Source of the DNA: CAZRGV01 sp964599655
GTDB lineage: Bacteria; Planctomycetota; Planctomycetia; Isosphaerales; Isosphaeraceae
Direction: 5' to 3'
DNA length: 64,000 bases
NCBI GenBank assembly: GCA_964599655.1
Contig: CAZRGV010000014.1
Coordinates: 1-64,000, forward strand
Under the pieces are notes generated by a model, which had not been told where the DNA came from, searched no databases, and saw only the letters and a list, made by a program, of their open reading frames with translations. Shown here piece by piece: positions 1 through 9,773 of this stretch. The translations under genes and the position numbers were made by a program. Numbering within the stretch: the first letter of the stretch is position 1; the number at the start of each line of letters is the position of its first letter.

Positions 1-2
1 GC

Positions 3-659
3 GTCTGCAGCTCCACCGGGCACTCGGCCGGCTTTCCCGGCGGTCAGCTCGATCCGGCGCGCACGGTCGAGGACGCGCTCGCCATCGATCGGGAGCCCGC
101 GTCGATCCGCGATGCCTACGGCACGACCCGCTTCGGTCGAAGCTGCCTCCGCGCGCGGCAACTGGTTGAGGCCGGTTCGAGGGTCGTCGTCGTGAACATG
201 TTCCCCACGGTGTTCAATGAAGTGAGCTGGGATTGCCATGGAAGCGCGCCGTTCAGCTCGCTGGATGACTACAAGTCGACGGTCCTTCCCATGTTCGACC
301 AGGCATTTTCCGCTCTGATCGACGACCTGGATCGTTGCGGGCGCCTCGATTCGACGCTCGTGGTCGCGTCCGGCGAATTCGGGCGGACGCCTCGACGGAA
401 TCCGGCGGGCGGCCGCGATCACTGGCCAGGGGTCTGGAGCGCCGTGGTGGCCGGCGGTGGGACCCCCGGTGGCCAGATCGTCGGCGCAAGCGATTCCCGA
501 GGCGCCGAGCCCGCCGATCGGCCCGTCTCGCCCCCCGAACTGCTCGCGACCATCTACCGAAGCCTCCGACTCGACCCAACCCTCAGGGTCCAGACTCCCG
601 AGGGCGAGACGGTTACTTTGGTCGATGGACCTGGACCGATCTCCGAACTCCTCGCCTGA
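3..659 (+). CDS. DUF1501 family protein, C-terminal part (start outside window)
   Basis: The frame is open from base 3, so the start, any Tat signal and roughly the first half lie before the window; 218 residues remain of a family usually 430-500 long. DUF1501 proteins are exported planctomycete/verrucomicrobial proteins with an alkaline-phosphatase/sulfatase-like fold and no established substrate. Visible marks are WDCHG (usually WDTHG), the LDDLDRCGRLDSTLVV-type helix-strand unit, GEFGRTP, GRDHWP and a closing ATIYRSLRLDP segment. The family usually sits beside a DUF1549/DUF1553 cytochrome gene, which would lie upstream. Family assignment is firm from the motifs; function is not known. Confidence 0.9.
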   Translation, partial: VCSSTGHSAGFPGGQLDPARTVEDALAIDREPASIRDAYGTTRFGRSCLRARQLVEAGSRVVVVNMFPTVFNEVSWDCHGSAPFSSLDDYKSTVLPMFDQAFSALIDDLDRCGRLDSTLVVASGEFGRTPRRNPAGGRDHWPGVWSAVVAGGGTPGGQIVGASDSRGAEPADRPVSPPELLATIYRSLRLDPTLRVQTPEGETVTLVDGPGPISELLA

Positions 660-690
660 GTCGCTCCGCGCGCGGAATTCAGAACCTCCG

Positions 691-1053
691 CTAATGATCG
701 TCCCGCGCGGAGGACGAGTTGCTCGAAGCATCCTCGCGCCATCGGCCGCGACGCTTCTCGAGCATCCGTTCGACGAAACGGTCGTAATCCGTCGAGGATC
801 GCCGCCGTTTCGGGTCCCAGCGGATGCCCTTTTCCGCGTTGCATCGGGCGTGAACGATGGCGAGGTTCGTCAACTCGTCGGTTCCGCCACGGCTCCGGGC
901 CCGGATGTGTTCCAGGGTCGCTCCTTCACCGGTCCTCGCGTCGAAGGCGATCGGTCCATTGCAAATCAGGCACTTCCCGACCCAGTCCCCGCCCTTTCGG
1001 GAGAACGTGGAGTCCGTGAGAGCGACACGAGCAAGGCGCTCACCGTTGGTCAT
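691..1053 (-). CDS. HNH endonuclease domain protein
   Basis: A 120-residue protein with the HNH (beta-beta-alpha-metal) nuclease core: CLIC near residue 28, LEHI near 48 giving the first histidine, then NLAIVHARCN with the asparagine/histidine and second cysteine region, followed by KG. Such small HNH proteins cleave double-stranded DNA nonspecifically or serve as restriction-like enzymes; no specificity domain is present here. The C-terminal 35 residues are basic and low in complexity (RWREDASSNSSSARDDH). It lies convergent to the DUF1501 gene with 31 bases between them. There is no methylase or phage gene nearby, so its role cannot be assigned. Confidence 0.8.
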   Translation of the reverse strand: MTNGERLARVALTDSTFSRKGGDWVGKCLICNGPIAFDARTGEGATLEHIRARSRGGTDELTNLAIVHARCNAEKGIRWDPKRRRSSTDYDRFVERMLEKRRGRWREDASSNSSSARDDH

Positions 1054-1243
1054 GACCTCGACCAGAAGTCCGAAGCCGCGAGCGTTTTTCGGAAGGAACC
1101 CGGCGCGGCGATCGGTTGTATCTTTCCATTCATGTGGGAAGATGCGGGCATCAGTTTGAGGATTCGCGACCGAGCCGTGTCTTCGACCAGGTCTCGACTC
1201 CTCTTACTCCCCCAGGGAAGATCCACTCTCGCTGAGCTTGGTT

Positions 1244-1981
1244 TCAGGTCAGTTTCGATGCGACCTCCTTGTTGGTCCCTTCGCGGTTTTCCCCTTTGTG
1301 GATGATTGCCAGGTTGTGATAGCAATGGATGGAGCGGATCTGCGCGTCGAACGGTTGAGGCGGTCGCTCGAAGAACTCCTCCCAGTTCAATCCGTCGATC
1401 AAATCCTTCACCATCGAGATCGCAGTCGGCTTTTCCCCCGGCACCTCCGTGCCACCATAATCGGGCCAGTACGACGTTTGCAGATCCTCAAGGGCATAGA
1501 TTCCGCCATCCACGACGTAAGGAAACAGAATCTTAAATGACGTAATCATGTGTTCGTTCACATGACTTCCGTCGTCGATGATGATGTCAAAGGGTCCGTG
1601 GGCTTCCGCGAACCGCGTCAGGAATTCGACATCGTTCTGGCTGCCCTGGAAAATGCGGATTCTCTCTTCCTGCAATGCGGACTTGTCCTGGATATCGATG
1701 GCGAAAATCTGGCCTTGAGGGAAGTAGGCCTTCCACATTCGGAGGGAATGCCCGCCATAGTTCGGCTGTTCGTAACCGCCGACACCGATTTCCAATAATC
1801 GGATTCGACGTTTTCGGAACGGAGCGAAATGTGTTTGGTAATGCTGCGCGTACCAGTGGGAGCCCCACTTGTCAGTGCCGAACTGGGCGGCGAGTGCCGG
1901 CAGGTTCTCGCGAAGCACCCAGTACTTGAGTTTGTTCCAGGCCGAATCCGGCAGGACCGATTTGACGAGTGGCTTGAGCAT
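1244..1981 (-). CDS. class I SAM-dependent methyltransferase, MycE/macrocin-O-methyltransferase-like
   Basis: A 245-residue cytoplasmic enzyme. The SAM-binding motif I is RLLEIGVGGY near residue 62, followed by a WKAYFPQGQIFAIDIQDKS strand-loop and IIIDDGSHVNEHM near 136, a metal-binding DDGSH motif typical of the MycE/TylE macrocin O-methyltransferase group, then GGIYALEDLQTSYW. These marks (ALEDLQ, FGTDKWG at the N-terminus) are shared with many proteins in bacterial polysaccharide or secondary-metabolite loci. The N-terminal 40 residues (LPDSAWNKLKYWVLR) form an amphipathic leader. No biosynthetic partner gene lies beside it, so the substrate is unknown; sugar or polyketide hydroxyl methylation is inferred from family only. 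Confidence 0.85.
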   Translation of the reverse strand: MLKPLVKSVLPDSAWNKLKYWVLRENLPALAAQFGTDKWGSHWYAQHYQTHFAPFRKRRIRLLEIGVGGYEQPNYGGHSLRMWKAYFPQGQIFAIDIQDKSALQEERIRIFQGSQNDVEFLTRFAEAHGPFDIIIDDGSHVNEHMITSFKILFPYVVDGGIYALEDLQTSYWPDYGGTEVPGEKPTAISMVKDLIDGLNWEEFFERPPQPFDAQIRSIHCYHNLAIIHKGENREGTNKEVASKLT

Positions 1982-2196
1982 TCCATCCCACGAGGTGTCA
2001 AAAGGAGTGGTTTAACACACAAACCCGCGCAAAAGACGTCGAAATTTAGCCTGGACTCGTGCGAGCTGTTCGGAAGGAAAGATAGTGCGCGTGACGGGTT
2101 GAAGGAAGGAGAGTGGTACAAAGTCGTCGAACCAGCTTCCCGCGTCGTTCGCCAGCGGCCGATGAGCGAGTCGGGGCTGTCATGCACCGGGGTTCC

Positions 2197-2241
2197 AAAA
2201 AAAAGAGAACCGACTCGAGCGTTGGCCCTAGTCGGTTGCTC
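2197..2241 (-). terminator. intrinsic terminator of tRNA-Ala
   Basis: Read on the minus strand, about 17 bases after the tRNA 3' end, the arms around 2230-2241 and 2205-2215 pair (AACCGACT with AGTCGGTT plus flanking GAG/CTC) and are followed by eight T residues (2204-2197). This is the standard hairpin plus U-tract arrangement. Confidence 0.8.
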
Positions 2242-2254
2242 TTGGTTCGAGAAG

Positions 2255-2330
<76 letters not shown>

Positions 2331-2343
2331 GTCGGCGAGAATT

Positions 2344-2372
2344 ATGGTAGCAGTCGTCCTGGGGATTGTCAA
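2344..2372 (-). promoter_or_regulatory. sigma70-type promoter of tRNA-Ala
   Basis: On the minus strand TTGACA (2372-2367) is followed after exactly 17 bases by TACCAT (2349-2344). The expected start of transcription falls roughly 5-10 bases before the tRNA 5' end at 2330, as is usual for a bacterial tRNA gene. Confidence 0.7.
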
Positions 2373-2524
2373 CCGACGGACGCGCTCGAAAGAGGTGAGG
2401 CACCAACCGGAGGTTCTGAAAGGTTGGCTCTTGGGAGGGCTGGGCTCTCTTCCATCACGGACGTTACAATCCCAGGCGGTCGATTCCATGCGAGGGTTCG
2501 CTGGGCGGAAGGGGGACAAAACCG

Positions 2525-3298
2525 TTGAGTGCGACCGGACCGTTCTTGATTCTGACGAACGACGACGGCATCGATGCCCCTGGTCTGGACGCCCTGAGAC
2601 GCGCCGCGGAGGGTCTGGGACGGAAGACGATCATTGCCCCGGACGGTCCACAGTCGGGTTGCGGGCACGCCGTGACAACCCACCGGCCGATTCGCGTGGA
2701 GCGTCGAGGCGGGGAGTTCGCCGTCGAGGGGACGCCGGCCGATTGTGTTCGACTGGGCCTCCACCATCTCGCGACCCAGGCGGAGTGGGTCCTCTCGGGA
2801 ATCAATGCGGGTGGCAACCTCGGTGTTGACGTGTTCCATTCGGGCACCGTCGCGGCCGTGCGAGAGGCGGTACTCCACGGACGTCCGGGGATCGCCCTCT
2901 CGCACTACATCGTCAAGGGTCGGGTCCTCGACTGGGATCGCGCGATTGCTTGGGCCCGGCGGGTGCTCACCTTGCTCATGGCAAAGCCTTACGAGCCGGG
3001 CACGTTCTGGAACGTCAACCTTCCCCACCTCGAACCAGACGCTCCCGAGCCTCGTATCGTGTTCTGTCCACTCGACTTGTCCCCCTTGCCCCTCGAATTC
3101 CAGGTCGTTGACGGCATCTGTGAATATACGGGTGTCTACCAATCCAGGGCGAGGCGTCCCGGTGGTGATGTCGACGTCTGCTTCTCGGGCCGAATCGCGG
3201 TGACGCTCGTCCGGCTTCTGGAGAACGATGGGATGGGTCAGCCGCAGGCTTCTTCGAGCCGATCGCCTCTGGTCGAGGACGTTGGCGGCACGTCATAA
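2525..3298 (+). CDS. surE: 5'/3'-nucleotidase SurE
   Basis: A 257-residue acid phosphatase family protein that dephosphorylates nucleoside 5'- and 3'-monophosphates (and short polyphosphate in some species) in the cytoplasm using a divalent metal. The metal-site motif [12 protein letters not shown] is at residues 9-20, and [13 protein letters not shown], the [10 protein letters not shown] segment and [10 protein letters not shown] (metal-binding Asn) follow in the expected order. Length fits the family (250-270). The start used is TTG at 2525, the only one that keeps the conserved N-terminus intact with few extra residues. The C-terminal ~40 residues beyond [10 protein letters not shown] are unconserved. 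Planctomycetes often keep surE as a single gene, as here. Confidence 0.95.
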   Translation: MSATGPFLILTNDDGIDAPGLDALRRAAEGLGRKTIIAPDGPQSGCGHAVTTHRPIRVERRGGEFAVEGTPADCVRLGLHHLATQAEWVLSGINAGGNLGVDVFHSGTVAAVREAVLHGRPGIALSHYIVKGRVLDWDRAIAWARRVLTLLMAKPYEPGTFWNVNLPHLEPDAPEPRIVFCPLDLSPLPLEFQVVDGICEYTGVYQSRARRPGGDVDVCFSGRIAVTLVRLLENDGMGQPQASSSRSPLVEDVGGTS

Positions 3299-3395
3299 TG
3301 CAAGTCTCGGGAGCCGTTTCGGTTCCGGCTCTGGCCGAGAGCATTCATTGGTCTTTCTTGGCTCGACACCCGATTCTTCCGAAAGGAACGCCGAG

Positions 3396-3965
3396 ATGAG
3401 GTTCTCTTGGAAGTGGTCCCTGCTGGTTCTGGGGTTTGCGGTCTGGGGGTGTGGCCCCCCCGAGGTCGTCGAGGTGGTTCTGCCGGGCACGAAGCCCGAG
3501 ATCGTGATTCCCGAGGGCGAGCAGGCCGAGGCCCTCGGTGAACAGGCCGCGATGGGGGCCGTTCAGCCGCCGACCCCTCCACTCGGGAACGAGCTCAAGC
3601 CCGCCGTGCCCACCAATCCGGGTCAAACCGTGACCACCGAATCCAAGCTCACCTATGAGACCATCAAGCCCGGATCCGGCCCCGAGATCAAGTCGGGTCA
3701 GCTTGCCAAGGTCCACTACGTGGGCACGCTGCTCGACGGCAAGAAGTTCGACAGTTCTCGCGATCGCGGCGAGCCTTACGAGTTCCGCGTCGGTGTTTCT
3801 CAGGTCATCCAGGGCTGGCATCAAGGGGTGGTCGGGATGAAGGTCGGCGAGGTCCGCAAGCTGACCATCCCCCCCGATCTGGCGTACGGACCCCAGGGGC
3901 AACCCCCGGTGATTCCACCAAACGCGACGCTCGTCTTCGAGATCGAACTGCTCGGCGTGGAGTGA
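3396..3965 (+). CDS. FKBP-type peptidyl-prolyl cis-trans isomerase, lipoprotein
   Basis: A 189-residue exported isomerase that speeds X-Pro bond rotation. The start at 3396 follows an AAAGGAA ribosome-binding site and begins a lipoprotein signal ([19 protein letters not shown], lipobox VWGC with Cys at 19). A proline/glutamate-rich linker (about 20-75) leads to the FKBP domain: [20 protein letters not shown], then [30 protein letters not shown] and [10 protein letters not shown]...[14 protein letters not shown]. The active-site Tyr, Phe-Asp and Val-Ile-Gln-Gly-Trp residues are all present, so the domain should be active. It follows surE by about 100 bases on the same strand and may share its transcript. 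Confidence 0.93.
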   Translation: MRFSWKWSLLVLGFAVWGCGPPEVVEVVLPGTKPEIVIPEGEQAEALGEQAAMGAVQPPTPPLGNELKPAVPTNPGQTVTTESKLTYETIKPGSGPEIKSGQLAKVHYVGTLLDGKKFDSSRDRGEPYEFRVGVSQVIQGWHQGVVGMKVGEVRKLTIPPDLAYGPQGQPPVIPPNATLVFEIELLGVE

Positions 3966-4115
3966 CCGGCGGTTCGGACATGGGGCGCCCGGAGACGACG
4001 CGATCGCCAAGCGACGCGTCGTCCCCGCCTTGCGAGGATCACCCGACTCGGTTAGCCTTGGCCGGCACCTCGGCTCGATGCGACTTGGGCAGAGCGAATT
4101 CAATCGGAGACTGGC

Positions 4116-5336
4116 ATGGACGCCACCGCGCGGAGCGACGCGAATTCGGCACCGCCACACGCGGGTCTTTCGGTTCTGAACGGACTCCGGGTGGCACTCG
4201 TTCACGACTGGCTTACGGGCCTTCGAGGTGGCGAGAAGTGCCTGGAAGTGCTCTGCGAGATCTTCCCGGACGCCCGGTTGCACACGTTGATTCATCGACC
4301 CGGCTCGGTGGGATCGACAATCGGGTCTATGGACATCCGAACATCCCCCTTGCAGCGGATGCCACGGGTCCAGCGGCATTACCGCGCCCTTCTGCCGCTG
4401 ATGCCGCTCGCGGCGAGGTTTTGGGACGTGGGAAAGGTTGACCTGGTGGTCAGCCTCAGTCACTGCGTGGCCAAGGCGGTTCGAGTCCCACCGGGTGTCC
4501 CTCACGTCTGCTACTGCTTTACCCCCATGCGATATGCCTGGGATGGTCGACAGGCGTACCTTGAGAGCTGGCACGATCGGCCCGTGCGTCGCGCGCTGGC
4601 GGGCTGGATGCTCAACCAGCTTCGAGACTGGGACCGCGCCTCGGCCTCGGGTGTGACCCACTTCGTCGCGATCTCCGAGACCATTCGCGAGCGCATCCAG
4701 CGCTGCTATGGGCGAGAAAGCCAGGTGGTGATGCCGCCGGTGGATGCGGCGTTCTACACGCCGTCCGACGTCCCTCGAGAAGATTTCTACCTCTGTGTCT
4801 CGGCCCTTGTTCCTTACAAGCGGATCGATCAGGCCGTGCAGGCGTGCTCGGCGATGGGTCGTCGCCTGTTCGTCATTGGTGAAGGCCCCGACCGCTCGCG
4901 GCTCGAACGTCTGGCGGGACCGACCGTGAGCTTTCTCGGCTGGCAGCCCGATGAGATCATTCGAGACCACTACCGACGTTGCCGGGCCCTTCTGTTTCCT
5001 GGCGTCGAGGACTTCGGCATCGTGCCCGTCGAGGCGTTGGCCTGTGGGGCTCCCGTCCTGGCGCTGGGGCAGGGGGGGGCTGCCGAGACGGTGACCAATC
5101 AGGTCGGTCGGCTCTATCAAGAGCCGTCGTCGGAGGGCCTGCGAGCGGCCGTGGAGGGATGGGAATCCGAAGGCTGTCCCCACGACCCGCTTCGAGCCAG
5201 GGAGATTGCCGAGTCCCTGGCGCGACCGGCGTTCCGGGCCCGCTTGCTGCGCGTTCTGGCCGAGATCGTTTCGGCCTCGAGGCCCGGTGGCATTCCCGCG
5301 CCGCACTGGAGGTCGGGACGTCGCGCGCCGGTCTGA
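4116..5336 (+). CDS. glycosyltransferase family 4 (GT-B fold)
   Basis: A 406-residue cytoplasmic or membrane-peripheral sugar transferase. The N-terminal Rossmann domain opens with LRVALVHDWLTGLRGGEKCL, a form seen in GT4 enzymes of exopolysaccharide and sugar-lipid synthesis. The C-terminal nucleotide-sugar domain has YLCVSALVPYKRIDQAV, VIGEGPDRSRLE, VSFLGWQPDE and the EX7E-type site GVEDFGIVPVEALACGAPVLA. Length is normal. The start ATG at 4116 places about 25 unconserved residues before the fold. No other polysaccharide genes flank it, though a second GT4 occurs at 18068-19366. Donor and acceptor cannot be read from the sequence. Confidence 0.9.
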   Translation: MDATARSDANSAPPHAGLSVLNGLRVALVHDWLTGLRGGEKCLEVLCEIFPDARLHTLIHRPGSVGSTIGSMDIRTSPLQRMPRVQRHYRALLPLMPLAARFWDVGKVDLVVSLSHCVAKAVRVPPGVPHVCYCFTPMRYAWDGRQAYLESWHDRPVRRALAGWMLNQLRDWDRASASGVTHFVAISETIRERIQRCYGRESQVVMPPVDAAFYTPSDVPREDFYLCVSALVPYKRIDQAVQACSAMGRRLFVIGEGPDRSRLERLAGPTVSFLGWQPDEIIRDHYRRCRALLFPGVEDFGIVPVEALACGAPVLALGQGGAAETVTNQVGRLYQEPSSEGLRAAVEGWESEGCPHDPLRAREIAESLARPAFRARLLRVLAEIVSASRPGGIPAPHWRSGRRAPV

Positions 5337-5474
5337 GCGGCGATCGAGCGCCACGAACAAGACCTGCGACGTAGGCTTCGAACGGGGCAGATGGTTGCAC
5401 CCGTCCGGGAGGCCTCGTACGATGATCGCTTGAAAATTCTCCCACCCTCGCCGTCCCGAACCCGTTGAATCTCA

Positions 5475-6863
5475 ATGAGTGCCACGGCTCCACCGCTTGA
5501 CGCGATCCAGGACCCGCCGACTTCCCTGGGGCGCGCCTTCCTTCAGATCGGCCCTGGCCTGATCCTGGCGGGGGCCATCGTGGGAACGGGCGAGTTGATC
5601 GCGACCACGAACCTGGGAGCGAAGGCTGGCTTCGCGTTGCTTTGGCTGGTGATCTTGAGCTGCTTCATTAAGGTGTTCGTTCAGGTGGAGCTGGGACGCT
5701 ACGCGATCTCGTCGGGAAACGGCACGTTCGCCAGCTTCCGGCAGTTGCCCGGCCCTGGCATCCTGCTGGTCTGGTGGTGTCTGTTAATGATCGTCGTGAC
5801 GCAGATGCAGATCGGCGCGATGATCGGCGGGATTGGCCAGGCGATTCAGATGGCACTGACCGACACGACAAAGGCCCCTCCGGCCCTGCGGTCGGAATGG
5901 CCCTGGGCCTTGCTCACCACGGTGGTGACGATCGCCATGCTCTCGACAGGCAGCTATCGCCTGGTCGAACGGGCCTCGACGGTCCTGGTCGTTGGGTTCA
6001 CGTTCATGACGGTCGTCTGCGTGGCGTTGCTGCCCGGCGACCACGCGATCTCGGCGAAGGAGCTGGCCTCGGGCCTGACGTTCCGCATTCCGACCGGCGC
6101 GGTGGTGGCCGCGTTCACGATGTTCGGCATCACCGGTGTCGGGGCGAGCGAGCTCCTGGCGTATCCTTACTGGTGCATCGAGAAAGGCTACGCGAGGCAT
6201 GTGGGCCCTCGAGACTCGACGGAGGATTGGGCCGTTCGCGCTCGGGGCTGGATGCGCGTGCTGCGGCTCGATGCCTGGGTCAGCATGGTGATATATACCA
6301 TCTCGACATTGGCCTTTTACCTGCTCGGGGCATCGGTGCTCTATCGCCAGACCAACGGCAACGGTTTGCCCGAGAGCCAGATGCTGGAAACGCTTGCTGG
6401 GATGTACAAACCCGTTCTGGGTCCCCGGGTGGCGGTCTGGTTCATCGTGCTTGGTGCCTTTGCCGTCCTGTACTCGACGCTCTTCGCGGCGACGGCCGGC
6501 AACAGCCGGATCCTGACCGACTTCCTCCGGGTCAACCGGTTCATCGACCCGACCCGGGAGGATCTCCGCCTTCGCTGGGTGCGCATCTTCTGCGTCCTCT
6601 TGCCGACGTTCGGCTTCCTGCTCTTCCTGTCCTACACCGACCTCGTCTTGATGGTCACCTTTGGCGGCGTGATGCAGGCCCTGTCCCTGCCGTTCATCGC
6701 GGGGGCCGCGGTTTTCCTCCGATACCAGCGGACCGACCGCCGGATTACGCCCGGCCTGGTCTGGGACATCTTTCTCTGGCTCTCGATGATCGGCCTCACG
6801 GCCGCCGCGGCCTATTCCCTCTGGGCGGGTTACGACAAACTGCGGCTCTTGTTGGTCAAGTAG
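5475..6863 (+). CDS. Nramp family divalent metal transporter
   Basis: A 462-residue inner-membrane transporter with about 11 hydrophobic segments. It carries the Nramp start IGPGLILAGAIVGTGELIAT, corresponding to TM1 where the family normally has DPGN; here that metal-binding motif is replaced by VGTGE, so the protein belongs to the divergent Nramp-related branch. TM6 reads MFGITGVGASELLAYPYW in place of the usual MPHN motif. With both canonical metal motifs missing, Mn/Fe transport should not be assumed; Mg or other substrates are known for Nramp-related proteins. No manganese riboswitch or Fur/MntR-like site is visible upstream. Confidence 0.85.
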   Translation: MSATAPPLDAIQDPPTSLGRAFLQIGPGLILAGAIVGTGELIATTNLGAKAGFALLWLVILSCFIKVFVQVELGRYAISSGNGTFASFRQLPGPGILLVWWCLLMIVVTQMQIGAMIGGIGQAIQMALTDTTKAPPALRSEWPWALLTTVVTIAMLSTGSYRLVERASTVLVVGFTFMTVVCVALLPGDHAISAKELASGLTFRIPTGAVVAAFTMFGITGVGASELLAYPYWCIEKGYARHVGPRDSTEDWAVRARGWMRVLRLDAWVSMVIYTISTLAFYLLGASVLYRQTNGNGLPESQMLETLAGMYKPVLGPRVAVWFIVLGAFAVLYSTLFAATAGNSRILTDFLRVNRFIDPTREDLRLRWVRIFCVLLPTFGFLLFLSYTDLVLMVTFGGVMQALSLPFIAGAAVFLRYQRTDRRITPGLVWDIFLWLSMIGLTAAAAYSLWAGYDKLRLLLVK

Positions 6864-6981
6864 GCCGCTGGTCATCGGTCGAGCTGGCCTCGACGCCGGA
6901 GCCGTTTCGCGCTAAAACGGTAGGGACTCCTCGCGAGCGGCTGGGACGGCCGCTTGCCAACCGCCAAGGACGACCCCCGCC

Positions 6982-9460
6982 GTGATCCGACTTCTCCTCT
7001 CGGCACGCTTCGTCGCCTTCGGTGCCGTGGTTCTCGTGCTGGCCGGTTTGATCGTCCTGGACCGACACGTCCGGTACGACCAGTCGCTGACCTCGTTTTT
7101 CCGGGAAGGTGATCCGGCGGTCCTCGACTATCAACGAGCCTCCGCCGCGTTCGGTAACGACAACGTCATCTTCATCACCTACGACGACCCCAAGCTTCTG
7201 ACGCCCGAGGGGATGGCTCGCGTTGCCAGTCTTGCTGGCTTGATCGGCCATGACCGGATCGACGCCGTCGTCGACGTCCAGTCGCTCGACGCGATGCCCC
7301 TCTTCTGGGAGGTCGACGACCGGTTGATCGACCTGGAGTCGTTGCCCTCCTTCGCTCGAAACCTGGCGCTTCGGGCGGTCCGGTCGAGCATCGCGTCTCT
7401 GAGCCAGGCCGATAGCCCCTTCACGATCGGTGGCGCGATTCGACGCGCGAACGCGGCGAGGCTGGCGGAGCTTCGGGAAAAGATCACCACCCATCCCTTG
7501 CTCCGTGGGACACTCGTCACGGCCTCGGGCACGACGACCGCGCTGGTGGTCCGCGTCAAGCCGATGGAGGAGCAGGACCCAAAGGCCACCATCGCGGCGC
7601 TCCGTCGCGAGGCCGACGCCTTCGCGCGGGCGAACGGCCTGAAACGGCCGGCGCTCGTCGGCCCGCCGGTCCTGCTGGCCGACGGATTCGCGGCCATCGA
7701 GATCGATGGCCGACGACTCGCCATCGCCGGAATGGGCCTGATCGGCCTGGTCACGCTCTCCGCGACACAAAGCCTTTGGTGGGCCATCGTGCCGATCCTG
7801 GCGGGCTGGACCGTCTGGCTCTCGGCCGAAGCGGTCATGTCGTTCTTGGACCTGAAGTTATCGCTTTCGGGCGGCCCGCTGGTCGCGCAGATCATTGTGT
7901 TGACCATGCCGGCGGCCAGCCACCTGGCGATCCACTTTCGCGACGATTTGCGGAGCGAGCGGGACCGACGCAGGGCCTCGGAGACGACCTTGGCGGCGGT
8001 GATGTCGCCAATCGTTTGGTGCGCCCTGACCGGAGCGATCGGTTACGGGGCCTTGCTCACCAGCAATGTCGTGCCGGTCGTTCAGTTCGGCGCGGTGCTG
8101 GCGGCCTGCACGCTGGTTGCGTCGCTCCTGACGATGGCGATCTCGCCCATNNNNNNNNNNNNNNNNNNNNNCGATGCTCCCACCGTTCCCGCTCGAGTGG
8201 CCTGTCCGGCATGGTTCGTCCTCGAAGATCGCCACGACCTTGAACCACTTGACCCGGTGGATCGCCGACCATCCGGCCGTGATCGTCCTGGGCGTGCTGG
8301 GATTGGTCTTGCCGCTGGGAGCGGGCATGGTCGGACTCGACTACGAATCCAACTACATTAACGCGTTTAAGCCGCTAACCCGGGTGGTCCAGGACTACCG
8401 TTTTACCGAGGATCGGCTCGGCGGTATCGGAGTGGTCTCGCTCGTCGTGCCAGCCGGCGACCGCCTCAACCTGACCGCGTTGAAGGCCCATGGTGAGCTG
8501 GAATCCAGAGTTTCCGCGCTCGAAAGAGACGGCCAACCAGCGATTGCGCAGGTTCTATCGCTGGCCTCGGTGCTCGATCCTGAAGGGAAGATCGCACGGC
8601 TTCCCGAGGCGAAAGCGAACGAGGTGCTTCAAGCCAAGCTCGACCTGATCGCCTCGTCGCCACAGGGAAACCTACTCCGAGGGTTCTGGAGCCCGAAGCG
8701 GCCCGACGCTCCCGACTCGGGCTGGGCTCGGCTCGTGATCCGGGTCTCGGAGCAGCAGCCGGCCCTCGAGAAGGAGAAGACGTTCCTGGAAGCGCTCGGA
8801 CTCGCCTCGGCGATGGAGGAATTCGGCCCGTCCTCCTTCGTGACGGGCCTTTCCTACCTGTTGACCCAGACGACTCGCGGGGTGATCGCATCGTCCTGGA
8901 TCACCTTCTTGTGGTCGGCCGCAGGCATCCTCATCATGCTGACCCTGGCGTTCGGAGGCGTCCGGCTGGCTGCGTTGGCGATCCTGCCGACACTCCTCTC
9001 GGTTGCCTTGGTCCTGGGGTTGACCGGATGGATGGGGGTCAAGCTCGATATCGCGACGGCTCTGGTGGCCAGCGTGGCGCTCGGGCTCTCGGTCGACGAC
9101 ACGTTCCACTGCCTGCTCCAGTTCCGCCGGCACCGGACGACCGAACCGTTCCGCGAGAGCCTGATGGCCAGCTACTTCGTGACCGGGCCAGGCGTGGTGC
9201 TCTCGAGCCTGGCGGTGGCGGTCGGGTTCGCGGTCCTTCGGTTCAGCGAGTTCGTGCCGTTCTCGAACTTCGGCACGATGGTCGGCGTCGCCACGCTGGG
9301 CAGCTCGCTGGGAAACCTCGTGCTCCTGCCCGCCTGCCTGGCCCTGGGGCACCGCTGGTGGTCCGGCCACGAGGGCGAGACTCGCAACGAGTCCGCCACC
9401 GCCTCGATGCAAGTCGCCGGAGGCAGTGCGGGACCGGACGCCGACGGATCCACCGATTGA
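6982..9460 (+). CDS. RND superfamily (MMPL/SSD-type) exporter, interrupted by assembly gap
   Basis: One gene of about 820 residues split by 21 N. The first half (from 6982) has an N-terminal transmembrane helix, an extracytoplasmic loop starting VRYDQSLTSFFREGDP, then five helices up to the gap. The second half repeats the plan: helix VIVLGVLGLVLPLGAG, loop LDYESNYINAFKP, then VASVALGLSVDDTFHCL and further helices to GNLVLLPACLAL. This two-fold repeat is the MMPL/RND pattern (as in hopanoid, lipid or sterol-sensing-domain exporters). GLSVDDTFH holds the acidic pair of the proton relay region. The halves are in different frames (6982 in frame 1, 8174 onward in frame 2), so the N run is not the true gap length. 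Cargo is unknown; lipids are likely by family. Confidence 0.82.
8151..8171. other. assembly gap (21 N) inside the RND exporter gene
   Basis: Twenty-one N bases. The coding frame changes across the run, so the number of missing bases is not 21 modulo 3, or the flanks contain an error. Confidence 0.99.
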
Positions 9461-9466
9461 GAGATA

Positions 9467-9616
9467 TCAGGCCGGAGGGACCATGCGTTCGAAGGCCCAG
9501 AACACGAGGTCGGTCGCCGGAGGTTCGACGCCGAGCCGCCTGAGCTTCGAGGCGACCTGACCTCGGTGTCAGGTCGCGTGGTTGGCCAGTTGCCGCAGAG
9601 CGATCCAGGGGGGCCG
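9467..9616 (-). pseudogene. DinB-like C-terminal remnant with in-frame stop
   Basis: Read on the minus strand, this stretch encodes PPWIALRQLANHAT, then a TGA stop (9571-9569), then HRGQVASKLRRLGVEPPATD and LVFWAFER before the final stop at 9469-9467. The pattern NHATYHRGQV...LRxLGVEPPxTDxxxW is the hallmark C-terminus of DinB/DUF664-family metal-binding four-helix proteins, with TGA standing where tyrosine is expected and the His ligand just after it. Nothing resembling the N-terminal 100 residues precedes it. It is therefore a decayed gene rather than a short active one. The rest of the gap between 9461 and 9773 shows nothing else. Confidence 0.7.
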
Positions 9617-9773
9617 AAGGAGACGAAACCTTACCAGACGAATGCCCGATCGAGGTCGAGCGATCGAGGACGGCAGTCCTCGCGACGGGAGTCGGTCTGG
9701 GCGGGACGAAATCCACGGCTTACAATAAGATCCGACGTTCCGAAGGCGATTTCTCCGGTAGGACGATGGATCG

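Noticed and set aside
691..1053. HNH gene as a sign of a prophage or restriction system
   Set aside because: No terminase, integrase, methylase or repeats lie near it; single HNH genes are common in chromosomes.
3345..5360. 671-codon minus-strand open frame
   Set aside because: It is antisense to the FKBP and GT4 genes, both with clear families; its sequence is the Arg/Gly/His-rich type expected from GC-rich shadow frames.
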